A stretch of DNA of 15,231 nt, from the NCBI GenBank assembly GCA_900757715.1, contig CAAEOZ010000176.1, forward strand, positions 1-15,231. The letters are read 5' to 3'. A program made the translations under genes and the position numbers. Numbering within the stretch: the first letter of the stretch is position 1; every line of letters begins with the position of its first letter. The stretch is from an uncultured Veillonella sp. GTDB lineage: Bacteria > Bacillota > Negativicutes > Veillonellales > Veillonellaceae. Positions 1 through 7,406 of this stretch are shown in pieces. The notes under the pieces are model-generated. The model searched no databases. It was given only the letters and a program-made list of their open reading frames with translations, and was not told the DNA's origin.

Positions 1-81
1 CCGAGCGGCTGAAGGAGCATGATTGGAAATCATGTGTGCGGTTATCCCGTACCCAGGGTTCAAATCCCTGTCTCTCCGCCA
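1..81 (+). tRNA. tRNA-Ser (anticodon GGA), 5' end cut off by the window
   Basis: A serine tRNA that reads UCC/UCU codons. The anticodon stem is CATGA (18-22) / TCATG (30-34) around a 7-base loop with GGA at 25-27. A long type-II variable arm, diagnostic of Ser/Leu/Tyr tRNAs, pairs GTGCGG (36-41) with CCGTAC (47-52). The T arm is CAGGG / CCCTG (54-70) with loop TTCAAAT. The acceptor 3' strand TCTCTCC, discriminator G (78) and encoded CCA (79-81) are present. The acceptor 5' strand, about 9-10 bases, lies outside the window. The GGA anticodon together with the long variable arm makes the identity firm. Confidence 0.95.
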
Positions 82-85
82 TAGT

Positions 86-113
86 AAAAGCAGTGCTTAT
101 GCACTGCTTTTTT
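86..113 (+). terminator. Rho-independent terminator of the tRNA-Ser gene
   Basis: An 11-bp perfect stem, AAAAGCAGTGC (86-96) with GCACTGCTTTT (101-111), closes a TTAT loop and runs into a T tract. It starts five bases after the tRNA CCA end, so it most simply ends the tRNA transcript. Confidence 0.9.
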
Positions 114-123
114 ATTTGCAAAC

Positions 124-152
124 AAAGAGACGATACACAGTATCGTCTCTTT
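124..152 (-). terminator. Terminator of the methyltransferase unit, probably bidirectional
   Basis: AAAGAGACGATA (124-135) pairs perfectly with TATCGTCTCTTT (141-152) over a 5-base loop. On the minus strand the stem is followed by a T-rich stretch (TTTGTTTGC) and lies 18 bases past the methyltransferase stop codon. T-rich sequence also follows on the plus strand, so it may back up the tRNA terminator. Confidence 0.85.
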
Positions 153-170
153 TATATTTAAGGTCATATA

Positions 171-1196
171 TTAATTGTGAATTCTCTTTGCAATATCACC
201 GATAATTTCAGGTGTTGTTCTACAACAGCCACCGATGATTTGAGCTCCAGCTTTTCGCCATACCTCAACGTAATCTACAAATGATGCAGCATCGCCATAC
301 CATGTTTTAGTTTTACTATCATAGCTTTCACCAAGATTAGGATATACAGCAATCGGTTTATCTGTAACCGTTCGAATATCTTTTATCAATGATTCTACAT
401 ATTCCGGTTTAGTACAATTAATGCCAATCCCCGTAATAGGATGTACCTTGTCGATCATTTGTGCACATTTAATAATGGTTTCGCCACTAGAAACATGATG
501 CCCATCCTTACAGGAAAAAGAAATCCACCCGGGAATACCTTTTGATGTAAACGGATCAGACATAGCTCTCGCAATAGCAATCGCTTCAGCATAAGACGGT
601 ATAGTCTCAAAGGATAATACGTCTGGATTTTCTTCACAGAATAACGCTAACCGAGGAATATGGAATACCTCTAGATATTCTGTTTGCACATCAGGATAAC
701 CACGGTATTCAGAGCCATCAGCCAAAAAAGCGCCATAAGGGCCCACTGAGGCTGCCACCAACGGTTTAGGTAATGCACCTTCAGAAAAATATCTAATTCC
801 CTCAGGAGTCTCTTCACCAAGCGTAATACCACGCAATGTAAGTGCCCCACTCGCCTTGGCTTCTAAAAACTCATTACGAGCTTGCACGGCTAAACGAACA
901 GATAGTTTAACGAGCTCTATTGCTTCTTCCGTACCATAACCTAACCCTTTAAAGCCTGCTACCGTTGCTTGATAGCCGGAGCTTTGAATGATATCGGCAC
1001 CAGCAGCTAAATAAGAAATATGTATTTTCTTGATAACATCTGGCTGATCCATGAGAACTTTAGCAGACCACAACTTATGTTGAATATCACAGCCATAACG
1101 CTCTAATTCAGTCCCTAAGGCCCCATCTAAGACGAGGGCGCCCTTTTCCTTAATAATATCTAAAAATGCACTTCGTTTAGCCATCATATCACCCAT
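171..1196 (-). CDS. mmuM: Homocysteine S-methyltransferase (MmuM-like)
   Basis: A cytoplasmic zinc-dependent enzyme that makes methionine by moving a methyl group to homocysteine, in this family usually from S-methylmethionine or S-adenosylmethionine. Visible signatures, numbered from the longest reading at 1205, are LDGALGTELE near residue 26, SVGPYGAFLADGSEYRGY near 153-170, and the zinc ligands: Cys264 in GIGINC and Cys327/Cys328 in GGCCRT. The start is ambiguous. The ATG at 1205 sits directly against an AAGAGG Shine-Dalgarno; the ATG at 1196 (used here, 341 aa) is 10 bases from it; ATGs at 1187 and 1184 are also possible. Residues about 114-147 look like an insertion relative to typical MmuM proteins. 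It follows the binding-protein gene by 67-76 bases with no terminator between, so co-transcription is likely. The methyl donor cannot be read from the sequence. Confidence 0.9.
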   Translation of the reverse strand: MGDMMAKRSAFLDIIKEKGALVLDGALGTELERYGCDIQHKLWSAKVLMDQPDVIKKIHISYLAAGADIIQSSGYQATVAGFKGLGYGTEEAIELVKLSVRLAVQARNEFLEAKASGALTLRGITLGEETPEGIRYFSEGALPKPLVAASVGPYGAFLADGSEYRGYPDVQTEYLEVFHIPRLALFCEENPDVLSFETIPSYAEAIAIARAMSDPFTSKGIPGWISFSCKDGHHVSSGETIIKCAQMIDKVHPITGIGINCTKPEYVESLIKDIRTVTDKPIAVYPNLGESYDSKTKTWYGDAASFVDYVEVWRKAGAQIIGGCCRTTPEIIGDIAKRIHN

Positions 1197-1272
1197 TCTA
1201 TACATACCTCTTATAACACGAGGCTTACCAAGCGTATTATATCAAATAATACATTCTGGTACTATCTACAAA

Positions 1273-2058
1273 CTATTTTAATACCTCTGCTGGAGGCTCC
1301 TTACCAAACCATTTCTTATAAACCTCTGCGTATTTACCGTTTGCCTTGATCTTAGCCAAGCCATCATTGATTTTGTTAAGTAACTCTGTATTGCCTTTTT
1401 TCACAGCAATACCTAATGGTGCCGCATCATAGTCCTCTCCAGTAACCTTTGCGATACCTTTGCCCTTACCATTAACATAATACTCGTTTACCGGTGTATC
1501 ATTGATAACTACATCGACGCCTTTATTTTGTAGTTCTAAGAAAGCATCGACGATGATATTAAACTGACGTACCTCGGCATTTGGAATCTTGCTAGCAATC
1601 TCTGCACCAGTAGAACCAATAGAAACACCAATACGTTTCCCTTCTAGATCCTTAAAGCTGTTAATATTGGTGTTATCAATGTTAACAACGAGACCATTAC
1701 CTGCAATATAGTACGGTTTACTAAAATCAACGGATTTTGCTCGTTCTTCAGAAATGGTCATATCCGATATGGCGATGTCGATTGTATTACTTTGTAGTGC
1801 TGGTAAAAGCGCATCAAAGTTCAAGTTTTGAATATCGGTTTCTATGCCCTCTTCTTTAGCAATAGCATTGATAATATCAATATCAAAACCAGCTAGTTTA
1901 CCACTATCTTTATCTTTAAAACCAAACGGTGCATAGGTCGCATCAGTACCTACGCGCCATACCTTCTGACTATTACCTGTATTACCACAGCCAGCGATTA
2001 ATAAACTACTAGCAATGGTGAAAGCTCCCAATAGAGCTGCTATTTTCTTTAATTTCAT
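1273..2058 (-). CDS. Amino-acid ABC transporter substrate-binding lipoprotein (family 3)
   Basis: An extracytoplasmic binding protein for a polar amino acid or a related compound, delivering it to an ABC permease. The N terminus is a lipoprotein signal: MKLKK, a hydrophobic stretch, then lipobox LIAGC with the lipidated Cys24. The mature part shows the family 3 (GlnH/HisJ-type) pattern: VGTDATYAPFGF near residue 36, GFDIDIINAIAKEEG, then DIAISDMTISEERAKSVDFS. At 261 aa it is a normal length. A weak Shine-Dalgarno (AAGGG, 7 bases from ATG) precedes the start. No permease or ATPase gene is adjacent, so it must work with a transporter encoded elsewhere. The downstream homocysteine methyltransferase suggests a sulfur amino acid or methyl-donor ligand, but that is inference from context only; cystine, methionine, glutamine or arginine are all possible. 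Confidence 0.88.
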   Translation of the reverse strand: MKLKKIAALLGAFTIASSLLIAGCGNTGNSQKVWRVGTDATYAPFGFKDKDSGKLAGFDIDIINAIAKEEGIETDIQNLNFDALLPALQSNTIDIAISDMTISEERAKSVDFSKPYYIAGNGLVVNIDNTNINSFKDLEGKRIGVSIGSTGAEIASKIPNAEVRQFNIIVDAFLELQNKGVDVVINDTPVNEYYVNGKGKGIAKVTGEDYDAAPLGIAVKKGNTELLNKINDGLAKIKANGKYAEVYKKWFGKEPPAEVLK

Positions 2059-2151
2059 GTTACTACCCTTACTTCTCTCCGTTCTATCTAGAAACAGAGT
2101 TCTTCTTAATCAACTAATATATCTATACTTACACTTATGAAGATAATAAAA

Positions 2152-2174
2152 ATAATACCTCTAGAGGTATTATA
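2152..2174 (-). promoter_or_regulatory. Perfect 22-bp palindrome overlapping a TATAAT box (possible operator/promoter)
   Basis: ATAATACCTCT (2152-2162) is followed by its exact reverse complement (2163-2173). On the minus strand the left edge of the palindrome is TATAAT (2169-2174), oriented toward the binding-protein gene about 110 bases away. The -35 match at 17 bases is poor, so the promoter part is tentative. A palindrome just after a -10 box is a common repressor position. It has no T tract suited to termination. Confidence 0.4.
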
Positions 2175-2219
2175 GTTTTATGATAACATTCGATATAGTT
2201 AGGGTCAATAAATCCGACT

Positions 2220-2237
2220 ATACCAATAGGTATTATA
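2220..2237 (-). promoter_or_regulatory. Second TATAAT box with related inverted repeat (possible promoter/operator)
   Basis: ATACC-AATA-GGTAT (2220-2233) overlaps a minus-strand TATAAT (2232-2237). It shares the 10-mer TATAATACCT with the palindrome 63 bases downstream. A TTGCTA at 2257-2262 could be a -35 box, but its 19-base spacing is long. Two promoters or two operator half-copies are both possible. Confidence 0.33.
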
Positions 2238-2288
2238 TTAGCATAGCTTTTAGCTATAGCAAGAAGAATATTTCTATGTATATAAAAA

Positions 2289-2331
2289 GACCGCCTTTAC
2301 CAAGCACAGATGAAACATGATAAAGGCGGTC
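2289..2331 (-). terminator. Long-loop Rho-independent terminator of the OPT transporter gene
   Basis: On the minus strand GACCGCCTTTA pairs perfectly with TAAAGGCGGTC (11 bp; plus positions 2289-2299 and 2321-2331), and TTTTTATA follows at once. The loop is 21 bases, far longer than usual, and includes CATCTGT, which is also found in the loop of the terminator at 7339-7393. It lies about 80 bases past the transporter stop codon. Confidence 0.85.
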
Positions 2332-2409
2332 ATCCCCAAGATGGAGAATTCCAAGCTATTTATAAAATACATAAGGAATTCACTTTATTAAGGATATACT
2401 ATATTTAAT

Positions 2410-4347
2410 TTATTTAGCATGTTTAGTTTTTATATACATAGCTACCTTGTACAAGAACGTACAGAGTAACAAGTACATTACGATACTAAGGTATGTCGCT
2501 TCAGGTGTTTCTACCCAAGCTTGAGCGAATACATCAACACCTGCAATGCGAAGCACTGCACTGAATAAAGAGCCAATAGCACCACCGGCTACGAGACCAG
2601 AGGCAATTGTACTACCTTTGGAGAAGCGAAGATCTGCCAATTCTTTATCTTTTGTACTATTTTGTACAAGATACGCAATCAAACCTCCGATAAGTAATGG
2701 TGTATTAATTTCCATTGGCAAGTATGTACCCAAGGCAAATGCCAACGGCGGAACTCTTACCATCCACAAGATAATTGCAAATAATGCACCAGCCATGTAA
2801 AGAGGCCATTGAGCACTACCACCAGTCATCATTGGCTCAATGATTGCGGCCATAGCGTTCGCTTGAGGTGCATTTAATGCATGATCTCCTACAAATCCAT
2901 AAGCATCGTTTAAAAGAATCATAACACCTACAGAAAGTACGGCACAAAGAATAGTACCAACGATTTGCCATTGTTCCATTTTTTTAGGTGTAGCACCTGT
3001 CATATGTGCCACCTTAAGTTCAGACATAAAATTACCAGCCATCCCAATAGTAGTACCAATAAAGGATGCCATCATGAGGACTGCAATCATACCGACCTTA
3101 CCAGTCATACCTGCTGCGGTTAAGCATACAGCGGAGATAATAATCATAAAGATTGTCATACCTGAAACTGGTTCTGTACCTGTATAAGCGATGGAGCTAA
3201 TCCCCACTACAGATAATAGGAATGACATAATAAGAACAATTAAGAACGCTACAATTGTTTGTCCGAAGCTTTCAGCATACATAAAATGGAAATATGCTGC
3301 AAATAAAACTGTACATAACAAGATGCCAGCACCAATCCAAGATGTAGGTACATCACGTTGTGTACGAAGCAAATTAACATCTACAGTTTTAGAACTAAAG
3401 ATATCAAGCACTGCATTTTTAACAACATTTGCTACCACTTTAGACATTGTAATTAAACCAATAATGCCTGCCATAGCGAGCATGCCGATACCAATATGAC
3501 GAACATAATCGAGGAACACCTTGCGAATTGGGGCCTCGCCCAATGGAACTGCATGACCGCCAATTTGCATAATATGTTCAGGTGCTAAATAGTATACAAT
3601 CGGAATACATACAAACCAAGAGAAGAAAGAACCGGCTGCAATGATAGCCGCATAGCGAAGGCCCGTGAAATAACCAAGGCCAAGCAATGCTGCATCAGTA
3701 TCTACCGCTGCAGTTAGCTTAGTTTGATCTGCAAGAGCTGCCCCCCACTTAAAGGTAGCAGTGCGAATAACCTCTTGCCACCACCCTAAACTATTAAGAA
3801 TAAAGTCATACACGAGAGCAATTAAACCAGAGCCAAGCATAAGTTTTGCTTTGCTACCTTCATTACTCATCAATACTTCCGCTGCAGCACGACCACTTGG
3901 GAACGGATACACATAGTGCATTTCTTCAACGAAATAGCGACGGAACATAACGCATAATAAAACACCTAAAACGCCGCCAAGAATGATAGGAATCGCCATT
4001 TGTACAAAGGATACATCTGTTACATTCCAGATGTAAAGGGCTGGCAAAAAGAACATAGCCCCTGCTAATGTGTTCGTACTAGAACTAGCGATAGCTTGAA
4101 TGTGTACCGTTTCGGCAAAAGCATTTTGTCGCTTTAAAATAACTGCTGTACCCATAGCAAGTACAGATACTGGTGCAAAGGCATCTACTGTTTGACCGAT
4201 TTTCAAACATAAATAGCCAACAGCCAGTGTGAAAACTACCGCATAGAACAAGCCCCAGAAGACTACATATGAATTAATCTCTACGTAATCTTTCTTAGGA
4301 TCTAACACCGGTTCTATGGGTGGAATGGAACGAACCTCGTCCGACAT
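2410..4347 (-). CDS. OPT-family oligopeptide transporter
   Basis: A 645-residue polytopic inner-membrane protein of the OPT/YSL superfamily, secondary carriers that take up small peptides or metal chelates. The sequence begins with a soluble acidic N terminus containing PPIEPVLDPKKDYVEINSY, then many hydrophobic segments. Typical family features are KIGQTVDAFAPVSVLAMG near residue 49, a conserved stretch around YVYPFPSGRAAAEVL, and a late conserved segment PPLAFALGTYLPMEINTPL. A strong AGGAGG lies 7 bases before the ATG. It is divergent from pepT, which encodes a peptidase for tripeptides; this supports a role in peptide uptake rather than siderophore import, though the substrate is not readable from the sequence. 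A promoter and a terminator can be assigned, so it appears monocistronic. Confidence 0.9.
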   Translation of the reverse strand: MSDEVRSIPPIEPVLDPKKDYVEINSYVVFWGLFYAVVFTLAVGYLCLKIGQTVDAFAPVSVLAMGTAVILKRQNAFAETVHIQAIASSSTNTLAGAMFFLPALYIWNVTDVSFVQMAIPIILGGVLGVLLCVMFRRYFVEEMHYVYPFPSGRAAAEVLMSNEGSKAKLMLGSGLIALVYDFILNSLGWWQEVIRTATFKWGAALADQTKLTAAVDTDAALLGLGYFTGLRYAAIIAAGSFFSWFVCIPIVYYLAPEHIMQIGGHAVPLGEAPIRKVFLDYVRHIGIGMLAMAGIIGLITMSKVVANVVKNAVLDIFSSKTVDVNLLRTQRDVPTSWIGAGILLCTVLFAAYFHFMYAESFGQTIVAFLIVLIMSFLLSVVGISSIAYTGTEPVSGMTIFMIIISAVCLTAAGMTGKVGMIAVLMMASFIGTTIGMAGNFMSELKVAHMTGATPKKMEQWQIVGTILCAVLSVGVMILLNDAYGFVGDHALNAPQANAMAAIIEPMMTGGSAQWPLYMAGALFAIILWMVRVPPLAFALGTYLPMEINTPLLIGGLIAYLVQNSTKDKELADLRFSKGSTIASGLVAGGAIGSLFSAVLRIAGVDVFAQAWVETPEATYLSIVMYLLLCTFLYKVAMYIKTKHAK

Positions 4348-4396
4348 AGTAAAACCTCCTCACAGAAAAAGTACAAACGTATAACTATTCACCTTT

Positions 4397-4425
4397 ATAC
4401 TAACACGGTACTACACATGGTTCAA
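4397..4425 (-). promoter_or_regulatory. Candidate promoter of the OPT transporter gene
   Basis: On the minus strand TTGAAC (4420-4425) is followed after 17 bases by TAGTAT (4397-4402), preceded by TG one base upstream (extended -10). The transcript would start about 40 bases before the ATG. Both hexamers match 4 of 6 consensus bases. Confidence 0.5.
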
Positions 4426-4479
4426 TGGTTTTCTATGCACTATGCGAATAAAACAATACACCCCCTATAAATAATTATT

Positions 4480-4508
4480 TTGCATTTTTGGCGTCCCTGT
4501 TCTACAAT
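4480..4508 (+). promoter_or_regulatory. Promoter of pepT
   Basis: TTGCAT (4480-4485), a 17-base spacer and TACAAT (4503-4508) make a good sigma-A-type promoter. It predicts a leader of about 80 bases before the pepT ATG. It lies about 55 bases from the divergent OPT promoter, so one regulator could bind between them; I see no clear operator there. Confidence 0.65.
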
Positions 4509-4593
4509 GAAAGTATATTAAGAATCTCTATTATGTAACGGTATCGTATACTGCCCTGTATAACACGTATGTTTACTTACGAGGAGGCTCATT

Positions 4594-5817
4594 ATGGAAT
4601 CAATGGTCGAACGTTTTGTACGCTATACGAGCATAAATACACGGTCTAATGAGGAAAGTACAACCATTCCTAGTACTCAAACTCAAGTAGACTTTGCTAC
4701 GAATGTGCTCGTCCCCGATTTAAAAGCAATAGGATTAGATGAGGTTATTTATAATCGTGAAAATGGTTTTGTCATCGGCACATTAAATGCTAACACTGAT
4801 GAGAAAACTCCTTCCATCGGCTTCATTGCCCATATGGATACAGCTGATTATAACGCAGAAAATATTAAGCCTCGTATCGTAGAAAACTATGATGGTAGTG
4901 ATATTTGCCTTAACGAAGAGCATCAAATCTTCACCCGTCGTACAGATTTTCCTAACCTAAAAAATTACATTGGCAAGTCCTTAGTTGTAACTGATGGTCT
5001 AACACTTCTTGGTGGTGATGACAAGGCTGGCATCTGTGAAATCATGGAAGCCCTCGCCTATCTCGTATCTCACCCAGAAATTAAACATGGTAAAATCATG
5101 TGTGCTTTCGGTCCAGATGAAGAAATCGGTACTGGTGCTGACCACTTCGATGTTAAACAATTTCCTGTAGACTATGCTTACACTATCGATGGTGAAAGCC
5201 TAGGCCAACTCGAATATGAAACCTTTAACGCTGCTGGCGGTACAGTAACCCTCAAAGGCGTATCCGTTCACACAGGTACTGCCAAAGGCATTATGATCAA
5301 CTGTGCTAAACTAGCTATGCAATTTGACGCTTTATTACCAGGAGCAGCTGTTCCTGAGCACACATGTGGTCGCCAAGGTTTCTTTATGCTCATGAGCATG
5401 GAAACACAAGTAGATACCGGTAAAATGAACTATATTATCCGCGACCATAATAAGGAATTATTCGAAGCAAAAAAAGCATTCTTCTTACAAGCAGGTCAAA
5501 CATTGAATGAAATATATGGGCGTGAAGTATGTGAGGTCTCTGTAAAAGACCAATACTATAACATGTACGATATCATCAAAGACAATATGGAATGCGTAAA
5601 CGTAGCCAAAGCAGCAATGAAAAAAGCTGGAATTACACCTATTTGTGATCCTATTCGCGGTGGCACAGATGGATCCAAAATCTCCTTCATGGGCATTCCT
5701 ACACCAAATATTTTTACAGGCGTAGAAAATCTACATGGTCGTCATGAATTCGCATGTATCGATGATATGAAAAAAGCTGTTGAAGTTATCGTTAATATTG
5801 TAAATATTGAAAAATAA
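4594..5817 (+). CDS. pepT: Peptidase T (tripeptide aminopeptidase)
   Basis: A cytoplasmic dizinc exopeptidase of family M20 that removes the N-terminal residue from tripeptides. All expected metal and catalytic residues are visible: His80 and Asp82 in GFIAHMDTADYN, Asp142 in LLGGDDKAG, the Glu176-Glu177 pair in GPDEEIGTGADHFD, Asp199 in YTIDGESLGQ, and His381 in GVENLHGRHEF. At 407 aa it matches PepT length. The start is fixed by GAGGAGG at 4581-4587, seven bases from the ATG. It is transcribed from its own promoter and ends in the palindromic terminator at 5848-5885. The divergent OPT transporter probably supplies its substrates. Confidence 0.96.
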   Translation: MESMVERFVRYTSINTRSNEESTTIPSTQTQVDFATNVLVPDLKAIGLDEVIYNRENGFVIGTLNANTDEKTPSIGFIAHMDTADYNAENIKPRIVENYDGSDICLNEEHQIFTRRTDFPNLKNYIGKSLVVTDGLTLLGGDDKAGICEIMEALAYLVSHPEIKHGKIMCAFGPDEEIGTGADHFDVKQFPVDYAYTIDGESLGQLEYETFNAAGGTVTLKGVSVHTGTAKGIMINCAKLAMQFDALLPGAAVPEHTCGRQGFFMLMSMETQVDTGKMNYIIRDHNKELFEAKKAFFLQAGQTLNEIYGREVCEVSVKDQYYNMYDIIKDNMECVNVAKAAMKKAGITPICDPIRGGTDGSKISFMGIPTPNIFTGVENLHGRHEFACIDDMKKAVEVIVNIVNIEK

Positions 5818-5847
5818 TAATATTAGCAAAGCAGTACTAGATAACCA

Positions 5848-5885
5848 AAAAGGACTATACGAGCCTAGGCTCGTATAGTCCTTTT
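5848..5885. terminator. Bidirectional palindromic terminator between pepT and the MFS gene
   Basis: A perfect 38-base palindrome, 19 bases per arm, starting AAAAGGACTATACGAG and centred on CCTAGG. The A run at one end and T run at the other give a U tract in both transcripts. It sits between two convergent genes, 30 bases past pepT and 10 bases past the MFS stop codon. Confidence 0.92.
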
Positions 5886-5895
5886 ATTTTACATT

Positions 5896-7146
5896 TTACG
5901 CAAGCTTACCATTATGTTTACGATTCCTAATTTCTTCTTCTTCAGCGCGAGCTTTCAACGAGAGGTCTCTCTCAGTCCCCACATAACGGCCATATAATAA
6001 ATAATAGGCAACCAGCGCAAGGAGCGCAACAATAACAGTTACATGGAACATACTAGCATAACCTACAACCTCTTTAACGGCACCTAAAATATAGGGGCCA
6101 AAGCCAAGCCCCATATCCAAGGCAATGAAGTATGTAGATGTGGCAACACCAATACGATGAACAGGTACTATCTTAACAGTAACAGCTTGTCCGTTGGACA
6201 TAAATGTACCATATCCAAGGCCAACAAACACAGCCGATAAAAGCACAAGCCATGTGGAGTGGGCGATGGATAATAAGAAAATACCAAGTGCTAAGGATAC
6301 AAAACAAGGATAAAGAACAAAGTTTTCCCCTTTCATATCAAAAACAATGCCAAGCAATGGTCTTGTTATAGTAATAACTACGGCATATACAACAAAGAAG
6401 AAGGTGCCCGCCATAATAAGATCTAGATCTTTTGTGTAAGCCGCCATAAAGCCAATAACGCCAGAGTAGGCAAAGCCGACTAGAATGGAAACAAGACTGA
6501 TTGAATTCATCCGTGGTTCAATATAGTCCGAGATTCTAATACCCTTATGTCCTTCAGATTCGATACCAAGTTTAGGTTCTTTAAATTTCATGATTACAGA
6601 GCCAATACCGCAAAGGATGATAAGTACAACACAGAATGCAATGATAAAATCATAACCAAGACTATGAAGCATCAATATACCTAAAAATGGTCCTACTGCA
6701 GCGGCAAGAGAAGTAGATAAGCCATAATAGTTAATCCCTTCCCCTCGACGTGACGTAGGAATAATAGCAGCTATGATAGTACTTGTAGCAGTAGATGTAA
6801 TACCATAAGCAAAACCATTTAAGAAGCGAACACTATCAAGCATTAGTAAATTAGGTGTGTAGAAATACATAGCTGTTGAAATCAAGTAAATCAATAACCC
6901 TAAATAGAGCATCTTGCGACATCCTAGGATACTGATAAACCGCCCTGCCAATAAACGGGCTACAACGGTGCCAATAATATATATACCAACAGCAAGTCCC
7001 GCTTGACTAGCCGTAGCATGAAGATTATCTTTTGCTACAACCGCAATAATAACGATTAATAAATAATAAATCAAAAATACTAAGAAATTAATCAAAGTAT
7101 CAAGGACAAAGGATTTTGTCCATAAGGCATCCTTAGCCTTATCCAT
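5896..7146 (-). CDS. Major facilitator superfamily transporter, probable exporter
   Basis: A 12-segment-type membrane protein of about 416 aa. The loop after the second segment reads GRFISILGCRKMLYLGL, a form of the MFS motif A (G-x-x-x-D/G-R-x-G-R-R/K), and the fourth and fifth segments contain GFAYGITSTATST and AAAVGPFLGILML, close to antiporter motif C (G-P-x-x-G). This favours a drug/H+-antiporter-like exporter, substrate unknown. The longest reading starts at a TTG at 7179, but the ATG at 7146 has GGAG 8 bases upstream and gives a typical short cytoplasmic N terminus MDKAKDALWTKSF, so I prefer it. The C terminus is charged (RAEEEEIRNRKHN). It is a single-gene unit. Confidence 0.85.
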   Translation of the reverse strand: MDKAKDALWTKSFVLDTLINFLVFLIYYLLIVIIAVVAKDNLHATASQAGLAVGIYIIGTVVARLLAGRFISILGCRKMLYLGLLIYLISTAMYFYTPNLLMLDSVRFLNGFAYGITSTATSTIIAAIIPTSRRGEGINYYGLSTSLAAAVGPFLGILMLHSLGYDFIIAFCVVLIILCGIGSVIMKFKEPKLGIESEGHKGIRISDYIEPRMNSISLVSILVGFAYSGVIGFMAAYTKDLDLIMAGTFFFVVYAVVITITRPLLGIVFDMKGENFVLYPCFVSLALGIFLLSIAHSTWLVLLSAVFVGLGYGTFMSNGQAVTVKIVPVHRIGVATSTYFIALDMGLGFGPYILGAVKEVVGYASMFHVTVIVALLALVAYYLLYGRYVGTERDLSLKARAEEEEIRNRKHNGKLA

Positions 7147-7172
7147 AATATCAACTCCATTTTTTAAAATTA

Positions 7173-7193
7173 TTGTCAACCAGTTTACGACAA
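7173..7193. promoter_or_regulatory. Inverted repeat at the MFS transcription start (possible operator)
   Basis: TTGTC (7173-7177) and GACAA (7189-7193) are inverted around 11 bases, overlapped by an AACC/GGTT pair (7178-7181, 7195-7198). It lies next to the predicted start of the MFS transcript, where a repressor of an exporter gene would bind. Short arms keep this tentative. Confidence 0.3.
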
Positions 7194-7199
7194 CGGTTA

Positions 7200-7227
7200 A
7201 TTATAGACCTCTCATTAAAAAAAACAA
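7200..7227 (-). promoter_or_regulatory. Candidate promoter of the MFS gene
   Basis: On the minus strand a consensus TATAAT (7200-7205) is preceded, after 16 bases, by TTGTTT (7222-7227). Transcription would start near 7193, about 47 bases before the chosen ATG. Confidence 0.5.
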
Positions 7228-7338
7228 GAATTAATATATTATATATCTCATCAATTTTATTTATAACAAACTATATATTCACACTAAATATGCATTATTC
7301 TCCATTTTAAAATTTCATATATTTTTACGATATAAAAA

Positions 7339-7393
7339 CACCTTCAACAGTGACAGATGAGACCAAAAGGCTCAAAGCCAACTATTAAAGGTG
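7339..7393 (-). terminator. Long structured terminator after the uracil-glycosylase-family gene
   Basis: In the minus-strand RNA CACCUUUAAUAGU (7393-7381) pairs with ACUGUUGAAGGUG (7351-7339): 13 bp including two G-U pairs, followed by TTTTTATA. The 29-base loop holds a small GGCT-TTG-AGCC hairpin and a CATCTGT motif shared with the terminator at 2289-2331. It lies 14 bases past the stop codon. Confidence 0.75.
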
Positions 7394-7406
7394 CTACCTT
7401 AAAAAT

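Larger units (their letters stand above)
2059..2409. other. 351-base AT-rich intergenic region between the binding-protein and OPT genes
   Basis: It contains no credible ORF. It holds the OPT-gene terminator (2289-2331), two palindrome/TATAAT modules (2152-2174 and 2220-2237), a small inverted repeat ATAGCT-TTT-AGCTAT (2243-2257), and a GAATTCC (2346-2352) / GGAATTC (2375-2381) inverted pair 22 bases apart of unknown meaning. I could not recognise a SAM riboswitch or T-box in it. Confidence 0.6.

Noticed and set aside
1234..1252. GTATTAT-ATCAA-ATAATAC hairpin between the binding-protein and methyltransferase genes, with an internal minus-strand TATAAT
   Set aside because: It is AT-only apart from the ends, lacks a T tract and has no good -35 box; too weak to call a terminator or promoter.
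2059..2288. Possible SAM riboswitch or T-box ahead of the binding-protein/methyltransferase unit
   Set aside because: I could find neither the conserved S-box cores nor a T-box UGGN bulge sequence with a following terminator; the palindromes look like DNA operators instead.
2346..2381. GAATTCC / GGAATTC inverted pair 22 bases apart
   Set aside because: Only seven bases per arm, AT-rich surroundings and no T tract; it may be chance, so it is noted only within the intergenic entry.
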